A DNA stretch of 64,000 bases from Acidobacteriota bacterium (GCA_003223935.1 QHXQ01000038.1:16105-80104), one strand, 5' to 3'. Counted from the first letter of the stretch, positions 1 through 9,470 are shown. A program made the numbers and translations. The notes: a model not told the origin generated them from the sequence alone.

Positions 1-459
1 GCGACGGATACTTGCTCGTCTGACCAGATGACCATCTACGCGCGGGCAGCGATGCGCCCGATAGCGTGGCGAGTTAAGGCAGCCAGGGCTTGACTCTGGC
101 TCTCAGCTGCAATAGTGACAAAGAGTACGGGGACGACCTCCGCTGCAAAGCTGGTTACTTCGCAGTGAGGTATCACACCCGGACGGGGCGCGGCAAAAGC
201 GCCCCGAACTTTTCAACCTCTACTTAGATTCGATTACGCTCCTCTCCGCTCAAGTTCTGATAGCGTTGTGCCTCAGCCTGCGTCTGCCGACGTGCGTCCT
301 CGCTCAAATCGCACCAACAGCTTTTCAGTGTTCATGTCAACACCTGATTGCTGCATAAGTAATCCTCCCGCCGCTTCAGCGAGCGCCAATTCACCGTTGT
401 GCCGTCGTTCCCCTCTATCTTAAGGCATGACAACGAACTAAGAGCGACTAAAGCACGGC
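1..459. other. Left-edge region without a supported gene
   Basis: No open frame here is convincing. On the minus strand between about 356 and 224 there is a short stretch with coding-like composition: an ATG at 356 opens one frame, and another frame ends at a TAA at 224-226 with an acidic/basic helical tail (LSEDARRQTQAEAQRY). The two frames do not join, so it could be the frameshifted remnant of a small gene, or chance. The region also holds one GC-rich hairpin, listed separately. It lies downstream of the SBBP protein gene, which is on the minus strand. Confidence 0.3.
184..213 (+). terminator. Possible Rho-independent terminator
   Basis: An 8-bp GC stem (cggggcgc / gcgccccg, 184-191 and 199-206) closes over a 7-base loop and is followed by gaactttt. 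The T-run is short and delayed. If it works, it would end a plus-strand gene lying left of the window; on the minus strand there is no T-run, so it is unlikely to serve the SBBP gene. Confidence 0.3.
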
Positions 460-3400
460 TTAGTGGCCGCTCGGCGCGCCGAAGCGCATGCGATACTCGA
501 TGGAGTTGACGAAGCCGTTGACCATCGTGCGATAGTCGGTCGGATGCGCGTTGAGAAACGTGAGCCAAGCGTTGAAGCCGGTCGTGTCTGGATCGCGCCG
601 CAGATAGCCGAAGTATTGCATCAGCACGAAGGCGTTGTTAAAGACCTTTGCCTGCACCTCGTTGCTCTCCACCACATCGCGCAAGACCTGCGCGCGCGTC
701 TCCGTCGCAGTGTTGAGATTGCTGATCAACTGCGCCTCGTTCGCCAATGTCACGCCGGCTGTCTGCTCCAACTTCTGCACGTAAGCTTGATTCGACAATG
801 AATCATAGATGGCCTTGAAGTCGGCGCGTTGCGTCCACTCGTTAGTGAAGGCATCACGGTTCGCCGAGACTTCGGCTGAGGTCAGCCCTGTGACGCGCTG
901 CGAGTCGCGCATAAACGAGCGATAGTCTGGATTCGTGCCAAAGCTCGTCTTGTAAAAGCGTATGACGAAGTTGCCTTTGAGCATGAACTCGGCAGAGAGG
1001 AAGAAGGCCGCAGAGGTCGCGACGCGGTCGCAGGTCAAGCCATTCGGCGGGCAGTTGTTGAGTTGATTGACCCAACCTGCAACGCCGGACGGTTCGCCGA
1101 TGCGGTTGAGGAAATCAACGTAGTGCTGTTGGACGAAGAACGTGGCGTTGTCAATCGGATTGACGTTTGTGGGCGTCGTGTCGTTGTCAATGATGGTGAC
1201 GGTCGCAGTCGCAGGACTGCCGAGCGTGAGGCCGCCGGTTGGATGCGAGAGATTGACGACGAACGTCTCGTTGCCTTCCACGTAAGCATCATCGGTGATG
1301 AAGATTTGGAAGAACTTTGCTTGCTCGCCCGCATTGAAGCGGAGCGTGCCGAGCGTGGTCGTGTAGTCGCAGCGATCAGAAGCAAGGCCGGTCGCCACGT
1401 TGCAGGGGACAGTGCTGACATCGGGTGAGGTGGCATAGTCAATTGTGCCGGCCGAGGGCGCGGGCGCTGAGAGCACGACGAAGATGGTCAACGGGTTGGT
1501 GCTTTCATTCACCGTGTAAGCATCGGCGCTAAACTGCGCGGGCACGGTTGGCGTCGGTGTCGGCGTGGGTGTCGGAGTTGGCGTTGGTGTTGGCGTCGGC
1601 GTGGGCGCTGTGGACGTACCGATGAAGATGAGGTCTTGATTGTTGTTCAGGCTGCTGATGTTGATGGAGGACGGCGCGAAGCTGAAGCCGGCCTTGACGG
1701 GCGTGACGGTGTAGTTGCCGCCGCTGGTCGTGTTGAAGAAGCTGAAGTCGCCGTTGTTGTCTGTGGCGGCGGTGGCCGAATTGTCTCCGCTCAGCGTGAC
1801 GGTCACGCCCGCGATGCCGCTGTTGCTCGCGTCGAGGACGCGGCCCGCGATGGCGTAGCTGCCGATTTTGGCGATGAAGGCATCGCGGCTAGCACCGCCA
1901 GCGGGCTGGAACGAGTTGGATGTCACAGGAAAGTCGCTCGCGTCGGTGAATCCGGTGACGTAGGCGTTGCCAGCCGAGTCCACGGCGATGCCCAAGCCAT
2001 TGTCCTGTCCGCTCCCGCCCCCGCCGAGGTAGGTCGAGTAGAGCAGGGCCGAGCCGCTCGCGTTCAGCTTCGCCACGTAGGCATCGGTTTGACCGCCGCC
2101 ATACTTGCTCTGAATGGCATTGACAATCGGGAAGTCGGTCGAGGTGGTGAATCCGGTGACGTAAGCGTTGCCCGCCGCATCCACCGCGATGCCGTTGCCA
2201 TCGTCGCCTTGGCTTCCGCTCCCGCCCAGATAAGTCGAGTAGAGCAGGGCCGAACCGCTGGCATTCAGTTTCGTCACATACCCATTGGTTACACTGCCGG
2301 CTTTCTTATTCTGGATGGCATTGGCCGTCGGGAAGTCGGTCGAGAAGGTGAAACCCGTGACGTAGGCGTTGCCGGATGAATCAACCGCGATGTGGTTGGC
2401 ATCGTCGTCACTACTCCCGCCCAAGTAAGTCGAGTAGATTAACGCCGAGCCGCTCGCGTTCAGCTTCGCGACGAACGCATCGCCGTTGCCTGCACTCTTG
2501 CCTTGGCCGGCGTTCGCCGTCGGGAAGTCGGTCGAGCCGGCCTGTCCCGCGACGTAGGCGCTGCCCGCCGCATCCACGGCGATGCCGAAGGCAAAGTCAT
2601 TACCACTCCCGCCCAAGTAGGTCGAGTAGATTAATGCCGAGCCGCTCGCGTTCAGCTTCGCGACGACAGCATTTATGCTGCCGGCTTTCTTGCTTTGCAA
2701 TGGGTTCGCCGTCGGGAAGTCGGTCGAGCCGGTAAGTCCCGCGACATAGGCGCTGCCAGCCGAGTCCACCGCGATGCCGTTGCCATCATCTTCAGAATTC
2801 CCGCCAAGATAAGTCGAGTAGAGCAGGGCCGAGCCGCTCGCGTTCAGCTTCGCCACGAACGCATCGAAGGTGCCGCCGCCATACTTACTCTGAATGGGAT
2901 TCGCCACGGGGAAGTCGGTCGAGCCGGTGCGCCCCGTGACGTATGCGTTGCCAGCCGCGTCCACCGCGATGCCGAGTCCCGCGTCGCCGCCGGTGCCGCC
3001 GAGATAGGTAGAGTAGATTAATGCCGAGCCGCTCGCGTTCAGCTTCGTCACATACGCGTTGGTGGTGGTGCCGGCCTTATTACTCTGGATAGCATTTGCC
3101 GTTGGGAAGTTGGTCGAGGCGGTCTGTCCCGTGACATAGGCGTTGCCCGACGAGTCCACCGCGATGCCGTTGCCTAAGTCTGCATTGCTCCCGCCCAGAT
3201 AGGTCGAATAAGCCAGCACCGGATCAATGACCAAAGGCTTGCTCGCATCATACGCGCCCAACGAAAAGCCGACCGCGCCGTCGCCCATGAGCACGTAAGC
3301 ACTCTCGATCTCTTGCCGCCCGCCTTCTGTCTCCTGATAGACCACAGGCTTCTGTTGCCGCACCGCGCCCGCCGCCGTCTGCATGACGAGATCGCCGCTT

Positions 3401-4116
3401 GCGTCCAACTGCATGTCGTCTGCGCCCGCAAACTGCAACAACACTTGGCTCGCGTCAGCGCCCGGTTGTACGACGAAGTCGTACTCCAACTGCCGCCCGT
3501 CGCCGTAATAGACCATGTCAACGCCCGGATAGACGCCCGTGTACTCGACGCGCCCATAGGTCGGGATGTTCGCATGCCACTGCGCCGGGTCGTTGCCGAT
3601 GAAGTAGTTGACGATGCCCTCCTGCTTGTCCAGCCCGACGACTGCCGGCTGCGCGTTCGCGCCTGCAAGCTGCATCCGCAACACAGCCGTCTGCGGCGGC
3701 GCGGTCGTGGTCGCACGCGCGCGCGGGTCGAACAATTTATTGCTTGTCGCCGCGCCTGCATCGGTGCTCGGCACAGGGCGGACGAAGACGGCTTCGGTCG
3801 CCGTCAGGAAGATGGTCGCGCCGCCTGCGTGCGTCAGGAAGTTGACCTGCGGATCGGTCTGCCCGGCGTTGGCCTCAAACGTCAGAGACACCTTGCCGTA
3901 AGCTGCGCGCGCCTGCGCTTGCGCGACGGCTGTATCCTGCGCCTGCGTCGGCGCTGCGGCGTGTCGCTCTGTCGCGCTCATAGTCTGGCCGTCATGCGCC
4001 GAGACTTTGAAGGGCGTCGGCAAGACGAGCGAGTGCAACAGGCTGAGGAGCAAGAGCATGAAAACTGCGCGGCGCAGGGCCGTGTGGCTGTGGGCGTTGA
4101 TCTTTGTTCTTCTCAT
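460..4116 (-). CDS. Secreted SBBP beta-propeller protein with Calx-beta and DUF4214 domains
   Basis: A large extracellular or surface protein of about 1218 residues. In order: a signal peptide (hydrophobic run MLLLLSLLHSLVL), an N-terminal domain of the kind found ahead of SBBP repeats (~65-300), seven SBBP repeats each starting YSTYLGG (~300-750), a carboxypeptidase-regulatory-like beta domain (AGRVLDASNSGIAGVTVTLSG, ~750-830), a Thr-Pro linker (~835-856), a Calx-beta domain ending in TIIDND (~857-975) and a C-terminal DUF4214 domain (FFVQQHYVDFLNR, ~985-1217). The frame stays open 17 codons further upstream, but the ATG at 4116 has a GGGAGA ribosome site 6 bases ahead and puts the signal peptide at the N terminus. 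Such proteins are abundant in Acidobacteriota; the role is unknown, and adhesion or matrix binding is only a guess. Confidence 0.9.
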   Translation of the reverse strand: MRRTKINAHSHTALRRAVFMLLLLSLLHSLVLPTPFKVSAHDGQTMSATERHAAAPTQAQDTAVAQAQARAAYGKVSLTFEANAGQTDPQVNFLTHAGGATIFLTATEAVFVRPVPSTDAGAATSNKLFDPRARATTTAPPQTAVLRMQLAGANAQPAVVGLDKQEGIVNYFIGNDPAQWHANIPTYGRVEYTGVYPGVDMVYYGDGRQLEYDFVVQPGADASQVLLQFAGADDMQLDASGDLVMQTAAGAVRQQKPVVYQETEGGRQEIESAYVLMGDGAVGFSLGAYDASKPLVIDPVLAYSTYLGGSNADLGNGIAVDSSGNAYVTGQTASTNFPTANAIQSNKAGTTTNAYVTKLNASGSALIYSTYLGGTGGDAGLGIAVDAAGNAYVTGRTGSTDFPVANPIQSKYGGGTFDAFVAKLNASGSALLYSTYLGGNSEDDGNGIAVDSAGSAYVAGLTGSTDFPTANPLQSKKAGSINAVVAKLNASGSALIYSTYLGGSGNDFAFGIAVDAAGSAYVAGQAGSTDFPTANAGQGKSAGNGDAFVAKLNASGSALIYSTYLGGSSDDDANHIAVDSSGNAYVTGFTFSTDFPTANAIQNKKAGSVTNGYVTKLNASGSALLYSTYLGGSGSQGDDGNGIAVDAAGNAYVTGFTTSTDFPIVNAIQSKYGGGQTDAYVAKLNASGSALLYSTYLGGGGSGQDNGLGIAVDSAGNAYVTGFTDASDFPVTSNSFQPAGGASRDAFIAKIGSYAIAGRVLDASNSGIAGVTVTLSGDNSATAATDNNGDFSFFNTTSGGNYTVTPVKAGFSFAPSSINISSLNNNQDLIFIGTSTAPTPTPTPTPTPTPTPTPTPTVPAQFSADAYTVNESTNPLTIFVVLSAPAPSAGTIDYATSPDVSTVPCNVATGLASDRCDYTTTLGTLRFNAGEQAKFFQIFITDDAYVEGNETFVVNLSHPTGGLTLGSPATATVTIIDNDTTPTNVNPIDNATFFVQQHYVDFLNRIGEPSGVAGWVNQLNNCPPNGLTCDRVATSAAFFLSAEFMLKGNFVIRFYKTSFGTNPDYRSFMRDSQRVTGLTSAEVSANRDAFTNEWTQRADFKAIYDSLSNQAYVQKLEQTAGVTLANEAQLISNLNTATETRAQVLRDVVESNEVQAKVFNNAFVLMQYFGYLRRDPDTTGFNAWLTFLNAHPTDYRTMVNGFVNSIEYRMRFGAPSGH
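1548..1609 (-). repeat. Thr-Pro dipeptide-encoding tandem repeat
   Basis: About ten tandem ACG/ACA/ACC-CC(N) hexamers within the SBBP protein gene encode an uninterrupted (TP)n linker between the carboxypeptidase-regulatory-like domain and the Calx-beta domain. It is probably a stiff, extended spacer. The hexamer unit makes it prone to in-frame length variation. Confidence 0.8.
1863..3216 (-). repeat. Seven ~195-bp direct repeats encoding SBBP units
   Basis: Seven consecutive units of about 64-67 codons share YSTYLGG, GIAVD(A/S)(A/S)G(N/S)AYV(T/A)G, STDFP and KLNASGSAL at nearly constant spacing. The DNA of the units is also very similar (for example the block encoding AKLNASGSAL), suggesting recent duplication or gene conversion. 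The seventh unit is the most diverged and lacks the KLNASGSAL ending. Confidence 0.85.
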
Positions 4117-4350
4117 CGCAGGTCTCCCGTGAAAGTCTTGGCTGTCGGCATGACGGGGCGCGCGCACACGTGCGCCTTAATTCTCAAACGTCTTTTGGTC
4201 TGCTGAAACAAGTGCGATACCACTGGCTCTGTTATCTAGTGGCGGCGGGGCGGCAAACATATCGCAAAAAATTTCTCACCAGCGGAGACTTGGGCTAAGC
4301 CGCATTGTGACTTAATCGGGTTGGAACGAATTACTTTTGGTGTCTGGTGC

Positions 4351-4418
4351 TTAGAGTACCGCCTTCAGGCGGGCTATTCGTCACCAAAGAGAAAGCCCGC
4401 CTGAAGGCGGTACTCTAA
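4351..4418. repeat. Perfect 25-bp inverted repeat, REP/MITE-like
   Basis: Arms at 4351-4375 and 4394-4418 are perfect reverse complements separated by 18 bases. Each arm also contains its own small palindrome (CCGCCTTCAGGCGG), so either half can fold alone. It lies in the 377-bp gap between the SBBP gene and the anti-sigma-like gene, both on the minus strand. There is no T-run, so it is a poor terminator; the nested palindromes look like a paired REP element. The rest of the gap, including 4117-4330, shows nothing recognisable beyond the expected promoter region of the SBBP gene. Confidence 0.7.
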
Positions 4419-4493
4419 ACACTGGTTGGCTGCGCAGGCGGGTTGGTGCTCGTGTCGGTCATAAGCTCTGGCGTTGAGGCGACAAGCTCATCA

Positions 4494-5459
4494 TTACTTT
4501 TTTTCTACGCGAAAGATTGATTGGCTCACGTCTTCGAGTTCACCCTTTGTCGTGAAGCCTTTGAGCGTCAGCATGTAATCGCCGGTGCTGACCTTTGCGG
4601 CCGGTAGCTGGATGATAAAGCTCACGCCTGATCTGTTGGGCTTGGGTTTGAAGTGCTGACGATGGAAAATCTCTCTGCCGCCGACGGGCTGCAAAGCAAG
4701 TTGGTAACTCTGATAATCATGCTCGCTTAGATTTAATTGGAGCCGCACCTGCTGCGTGCCTTGCGGCATTACGAGTCGGGGCGGCGCGCCTGTGTCAACA
4801 CCTCTAATGCCGCTCGCCAGCAACACCAATGAAGCGACAATCGGCGTCGGCCTTTCTGGCGCAACGGGCGTCGGTTGCAGCTTCGGTTCGGTGCGTGCGC
4901 GTTCAAGTTCAGCCGTTAACTCTTGAGTTCTTGTCTGTTCGCTGGCGAGTTGTTGCTGAGCTTCATGCTCGCGCTCAGCCTGCGCGCTCTGCGCCTCACG
5001 CGCGCGGGCCAAGTCTTGCCGGAGGCGCTGGCTCTGGATGAACAACCAGACTGACACCGACGCGAGCAACAAAAGCGCCAGCGCCATTGAAAAGGCGAGC
5101 ACTCGCTGCCCGCCTGTTAGCAGCGCAGAGATTCTCTGCCACCACGACGTGGCTCTGATGCCCGTTCGGTCAGCGCTTTGCGCAGCATCGAATTGATCAA
5201 GCTTGGCTGCCAAAGCCTCGCTGAAGCGCAGACGCACGCGCCGGTTCGGATTGACCAAGTAGGCGCGCTCAAATCGGTCGCGCATGGGCGGCGATAGCCG
5301 GCCGCGTGTGTAGTTATCAACCAGTTCGGTTTCGAGTTGCGCCAACTGCTCGAAGGTCTGTGCGTCTGCGAAGTAACGCGCTTCCAGTTGCGCCTGTTCC
5401 GCTTCGGAGAGTTCTCCGAACAGGTAGCGTGTCAGCATCTCGTCAGAGGTAGTCATCAA
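4494..5459 (-). CDS. Membrane anti-sigma-factor-like protein
   Basis: A 321-residue single-pass membrane protein directly downstream (78 bp) of an ECF-like sigma gene. The N-terminal ~100 residues are helical and start with LTRYLFGELSEAEQAQLE, the form of anti-sigma N-terminal domain common in Acidobacteriota; the HxxxCxxC zinc motif of classical ZAS domains is absent. A transmembrane segment (FSMALALLLLASVSVWLFI) lies at ~120-140, followed by a coiled coil rich in Ala, Gln, Glu and Arg (~142-195), a Pro-rich linker and a C-terminal beta-rich periplasmic domain (~205-320). Position and architecture suggest it holds the sigma factor at the membrane until a periplasmic signal arrives. This is inference from family and context. 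Confidence 0.75.
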   Translation of the reverse strand: MMTTSDEMLTRYLFGELSEAEQAQLEARYFADAQTFEQLAQLETELVDNYTRGRLSPPMRDRFERAYLVNPNRRVRLRFSEALAAKLDQFDAAQSADRTGIRATSWWQRISALLTGGQRVLAFSMALALLLLASVSVWLFIQSQRLRQDLARAREAQSAQAEREHEAQQQLASEQTRTQELTAELERARTEPKLQPTPVAPERPTPIVASLVLLASGIRGVDTGAPPRLVMPQGTQQVRLQLNLSEHDYQSYQLALQPVGGREIFHRQHFKPKPNRSGVSFIIQLPAAKVSTGDYMLTLKGFTTKGELEDVSQSIFRVEKK

Positions 5460-5537
5460 CTTTGTTTGAGTCGCGCGCGCAAACCGCCAGCAGCCGCAGA
5501 CAATCAGCCCTCATTAATCAGTGGCAAATCAAAGCAT

Positions 5538-6116
5538 TCATATCGCTATTTTCTTGTTAAAGCAGTTCGTCACACACTGCTCAAGCTTGTCTCGTAGGCG
5601 TTGCGCCCGATTGGCGAGCGCTTCGCGCCGCAGGCCCAACGCTTCGGCCAAGACCTTGCGCCGTTCGATCCGATTGCGTTTTTCATCTTGATAATACTCG
5701 ACAATTAACGCCCGACTCTCAGCCGGCAGCCGGTTCATGCATGCCTCTAAACAGTTCAGCAGAAGTTCGCGCTCAAGTGCCAAGTCAGTAGTATTCGCGC
5801 TGGCCGTGTTTTGCTGATTCGTGTCTAACGGGTCGTTCCTGCTATCGTTTCCCTTCCGAACTTCCAAGCAAACCAGTCGCGCCACTTCATAGCAATACCC
5901 GCCGAGGTTTTTGATCTCGACGCCTTCATCAAGTTTTCGGGCGACCCGATTAAGAGTCTCGTCGGTGTGATCTTCCGGGAAGGGCGCACCGCGCCACTCG
6001 AAGAACTTAATCAACGTGCGCCGCAGGTCTTCGTATTTTTCACCGGCGCGCTCCCGATCCCTGTCAAGGTATGCAAGGAGCTTGGAGAAGCCTTCGGCCG
6101 TGAGCGCCACTGCCAT
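5538..6116 (-). CDS. ECF-like RNA polymerase sigma factor
   Basis: A 192-residue protein with a divergent sigma-70 region-2-like N-terminal half (YEDLRRTLIKFFEWRGA) and a C-terminal helix-turn-helix resembling region 4 (LPAESRALIVEYYQDEKRNR, then VLAEALGLRREALANRAQRL). It probably directs RNA polymerase to a small stress regulon. Its ATG directly follows the TGA of the CHAT gene (TGAATG), so the two are very likely translationally coupled, and the anti-sigma-like gene comes next. Sigma/anti-sigma pairing with a CHAT protein in one transcription unit is the notable feature here. Confidence 0.8.
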   Translation of the reverse strand: MAVALTAEGFSKLLAYLDRDRERAGEKYEDLRRTLIKFFEWRGAPFPEDHTDETLNRVARKLDEGVEIKNLGGYCYEVARLVCLEVRKGNDSRNDPLDTNQQNTASANTTDLALERELLLNCLEACMNRLPAESRALIVEYYQDEKRNRIERRKVLAEALGLRREALANRAQRLRDKLEQCVTNCFNKKIAI

Positions 6117-9100
6117 TCAACGCTTGCCCTCTAGGTTGGCCCATTCACCCGTCTGGATAAATGCGGCCCAATAGTATGGATGACGGTGAGACTTGTCCTT
6201 GAGCATCTGCAATTGCACTTGGCGCAGAGCTTCGCCCCTGCCCGCTCCTTGCAGCAGTGCTTTGTAGTAGCCAACTACAAGATCGCGCGTGCTGCGATCC
6301 GAGACGGCCCAGAGACTCATCACTTGACTCTCTGCGCCCGCGAGCACCAGCGCGCGCCGCAAACCGTAAACGCCGTCGCCATTCTTCACCACGCCGACGC
6401 CGGTGTCGCACGCCGACAGCACCACCAACTTCGTGCCCCAGAGATCGAGGCCCGCCGCTTCGAGTGCGGTCAGGATGCCATCGGTGTTTCCGTTGCTGCT
6501 TTGATTGGCGCCGGCGAGCGCTAGGCCCGAACGCAGCAGCGGGTCTTCGACGTGGGCGATCCACTTGCTGAGCCGTGTGCCATCTTTAGCTTGAGTGGCA
6601 GCGCTGTTCTCCTGTGTCGCGGGCTGCTCGTCTTGCAGAAAGAAGCCGTGCGTGGCGATGTGCAGGATGCTGGGCCCGCTCAGTTTTTTCAGCGCCGCTT
6701 TCGTGGCCTGCTCTTTAGTGAGGAAGCTCGCCTGCGGCAGCAGGTCTTTGAGCGCGCGCACTTCCTCCGCCACGCCGGGCAGCGGCCCAAAGAAGACTTG
6801 CGAGTAATCAACTTGCGGGCGGCCATTTACTCCGGCGCTATTCTTCGCCCCTGTTCTGCTGCTTGCCGCGATCAGGGCCGGCTCACCGAACGCCGGGTCG
6901 GCGACGACAACCGGCGGCCCCTTACTCTCGCGCCGCACTTGCAGGCGCAACAGGTCGCGCCCGCTAGTCAGATAGGTGATCGTGTGCGCTTCGATCAAGT
7001 AGTGGCCTTGCTCGTCAACTAAAGCCGCGAAAGGGATGAGATTGAGCGGGCCGTCCGGCGAGATCAACAGATGCTTGGCTGAACCGAGCGAAGCACGAAC
7101 AGGCTGCATGACTTTCAGGTCAACTGCGCGCGCCAGTTGTTGTACGTCTTTGCGCTGCGGGTCGCTCAGAGCTTGGCGCAGCGCCGCCACGCGCGCATCA
7201 ATCCCGGCGCTGGGGCCAAGCTCCTGCCAGCGAACTTCGCCTTGATGGCGAATGACGTATGCAACATAGCGCGACTCGCCATATGCTTTTTGCTTGTCGC
7301 CTATTCTTTTAACGAGCGGACGATAAACAGCAAATTCGACGAGTGCGGCATCATCCGGAATCGCTGCTTGGACGGCCTTCAGGGTTACTGTCTGCGTGTG
7401 TTCGTAGAACCCGGCGCTGCGACGGCTGATCTCGCTTTCGAGTGCTTCTCGCTGTTCTTCGAGCGCCTGCACCTGTTGTTGATGCTCTGCGACAGAAGTT
7501 TTCCCGGGCCCGTTAAGCACGAGTTTGGCTAAACGCGCAGTGGTGTCATTCAACTGTTCGAGCAAAGCTTGCGCGCCTGCGCCTAGTCGTTGCCGCAAAA
7601 CCTCCATGCTCCCGGCCATCTCGTCCTGCACGCGCCCCTTGCGTTGCAGGATGGTGGCCGCAGCCAAGTCGCACGCCTGTTGTTCGTCGCGGGCCAGCCG
7701 CATGTGGAGCGAGAGAGTTTGATTCGTCTGCTCAGTCAGGAAATCGAAGTAAGCAAGCTGCTCGCTTTGCGAACCGGCAAAGAGCTTGAGTTCATTTTCG
7801 CGCTCGACGAGGGCGTTGGCGCGCGCTTGATAGCTCAACGCCTGTTTGATGTCGCCCTCCGCCTCATAGAGCCGAGCCAGACCGTTAAGCGTTTCCGCGA
7901 CGTCGGGATGATCCGGGCCTAATGCTTTTTCCCTGATCGCAAGTGCGCGCTGAAACAGCGGCCCGGCCTTCGCGTACTCGCCCTGATAATAGTAGAGGTC
8001 TGCGAGGCCCATTAAAGTAACCGTCGGGTTGGGGTGGTCAGCCGGGAGGGCCTTCTCCTTAATCCTCAGTGCGCGCTGGTACAAAGGCTCGGCCTTCGCG
8101 TACTCTCCTTTGATCACGTAAATGTCGGCGAGGTTCTCCAGTTGATCGGAGAGCCTGACGTTGTCCGGCCCAATCGCCTTCTCGCTGATCGCTATGGCCC
8201 GCAGGATGGCCGCCTCGGCCTTGTCGTACTCACCCAGACCGCTGTACATAACCGCGAGGTTATTCAGGACGCGCCCAACGTCCTCGTGATCGGGGCCGAG
8301 CACCTTCTCCCAAATCCGCAGCGAGCGCTCTGTGACCTCCGCGGCCTTCGCCCAATCCTTCTTAACGCCGTAGAGCGCGCCGAGGTTGTAAAGCACTTGC
8401 CCCACATCCGGGTCGTCCGGCCCCTGCAACTTTTCGCGGATCGCCAGCGCCCGCAACTGCATCTCCTCGGCCTTGGCGTAATCGCCAGTCACGCGATAGA
8501 TGGTGGCTAAATCCGTCAGGGAGGCGGCGACCAAGTTGTTATCTGCTCCGAGCACTCGCTCCCTGCCGGCGAGCGCCTGTTGATGGAACTGCGCAGCCTT
8601 CGCGTAATCCCCTTTCTCTTTATATATAATACCGAGGTTGTAGAGAACCATGAGCAGGGCCGGGTGGTCCGTCCCCACGGCCTTCTCCAGCACGCTTCGC
8701 GCGCGTAGAAAATAGGTCTCCGCCTTAGTGTAATCGCCCTTGCCGTGATAAATCCCCCCGACCCGGTTGAGAGCCGCGCCCATCAGCCGGCTTTCGGTCT
8801 CGCCCGCTTTCTCTAACTCACTGACTAGCCCCTCGGCGAGCGGCAGCGCCTCGTCGTACTGCCCCGCGAAATACAGTTTCGTCACCCTAGCGATCTGCTC
8901 GCGCCTTTGCTGTGACAGTCTGTCCTGCTCGGTCGCGGCGCGTAGTTCAGCCACTTGAATCTCGTAACGCCCGACAGGAACATGCCGGTACTTCGGCGCC
9001 ACGTTCAGCTTGTAGAGGCCAGCCGGCCCCGCCACGAGTTCGGCGTTCTCTTGACCGTATAACCTGACTTCGTCGTCATAGTCAGCGAACGGCTTGCCGT

Positions 9101-9470
9101 CCGGCCCGAGCACACTCAGCACGACGTCAATGCCGCGCTGGACGATCACCACTCTCACGTATTGGCCTGCCGCGAGGTCGATTTGAAAATTATGACTCTG
9201 CCCGCCTGCTAGTTCGCGTTCGACGGGCACGCCTAATTTAAGGGTCGTGACTTCCGACGTGCTCTGCGGCCTTGAGTTTTGTTGTGGCGATAACGATAGA
9301 ATCGAAGAGGAGCGATAGCTCGATGCGTGTGTGTTCGGGCCGTGCGCAAGTGGCACCCAGAGCAATAGTAATAAGAGAGGAGACAAGCGCACGCTTTTTG
9401 GTGATAAACGATCTGGTATCACGCAACCGATACGACGTTTGGACATCAGCCGCCCTATGCAAAGTGACAT
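6117..9470 (-). CDS. Secreted PPC-TPR-CHAT domain protein
   Basis: A 1117-residue protein with a signal peptide (LSPLLLLLLWVPLAHG), a PPC-like beta domain (~75-180: LGPDGKPFADYDDEV, YEIQVAELR), about nine TPR units of the kinesin-light-chain type (~195-560; repeated A-L-x-I-x-E-K-x-L-G-P-D-H), a coiled coil (~625-690) and a C-terminal CHAT domain (~790-1112). CHAT is a caspase-like peptidase fold; the expected dyad is visible as His941 in HIATHG and Cys1021 in LSACDTG. A second ATG at 9446 is an alternative start; neither has a strong ribosome site. The gene heads an apparent CHAT-sigma-anti-sigma operon, so it may process or sense something within that signalling circuit; the substrate is unknown. 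Confidence 0.85.
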   Translation of the reverse strand: MSLCIGRLMSKRRIGCVIPDRLSPKSVRLSPLLLLLLWVPLAHGPNTHASSYRSSSILSLSPQQNSRPQSTSEVTTLKLGVPVERELAGGQSHNFQIDLAAGQYVRVVIVQRGIDVVLSVLGPDGKPFADYDDEVRLYGQENAELVAGPAGLYKLNVAPKYRHVPVGRYEIQVAELRAATEQDRLSQQRREQIARVTKLYFAGQYDEALPLAEGLVSELEKAGETESRLMGAALNRVGGIYHGKGDYTKAETYFLRARSVLEKAVGTDHPALLMVLYNLGIIYKEKGDYAKAAQFHQQALAGRERVLGADNNLVAASLTDLATIYRVTGDYAKAEEMQLRALAIREKLQGPDDPDVGQVLYNLGALYGVKKDWAKAAEVTERSLRIWEKVLGPDHEDVGRVLNNLAVMYSGLGEYDKAEAAILRAIAISEKAIGPDNVRLSDQLENLADIYVIKGEYAKAEPLYQRALRIKEKALPADHPNPTVTLMGLADLYYYQGEYAKAGPLFQRALAIREKALGPDHPDVAETLNGLARLYEAEGDIKQALSYQARANALVERENELKLFAGSQSEQLAYFDFLTEQTNQTLSLHMRLARDEQQACDLAAATILQRKGRVQDEMAGSMEVLRQRLGAGAQALLEQLNDTTARLAKLVLNGPGKTSVAEHQQQVQALEEQREALESEISRRSAGFYEHTQTVTLKAVQAAIPDDAALVEFAVYRPLVKRIGDKQKAYGESRYVAYVIRHQGEVRWQELGPSAGIDARVAALRQALSDPQRKDVQQLARAVDLKVMQPVRASLGSAKHLLISPDGPLNLIPFAALVDEQGHYLIEAHTITYLTSGRDLLRLQVRRESKGPPVVVADPAFGEPALIAASSRTGAKNSAGVNGRPQVDYSQVFFGPLPGVAEEVRALKDLLPQASFLTKEQATKAALKKLSGPSILHIATHGFFLQDEQPATQENSAATQAKDGTRLSKWIAHVEDPLLRSGLALAGANQSSNGNTDGILTALEAAGLDLWGTKLVVLSACDTGVGVVKNGDGVYGLRRALVLAGAESQVMSLWAVSDRSTRDLVVGYYKALLQGAGRGEALRQVQLQMLKDKSHRHPYYWAAFIQTGEWANLEGKR

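Noticed and set aside
3313..4206. Long open frame antisense to the SBBP gene
   Set aside because: High GC leaves many antisense frames open; composition is Arg/Ala-rich with no domain, and the opposite strand has a clearly real gene.
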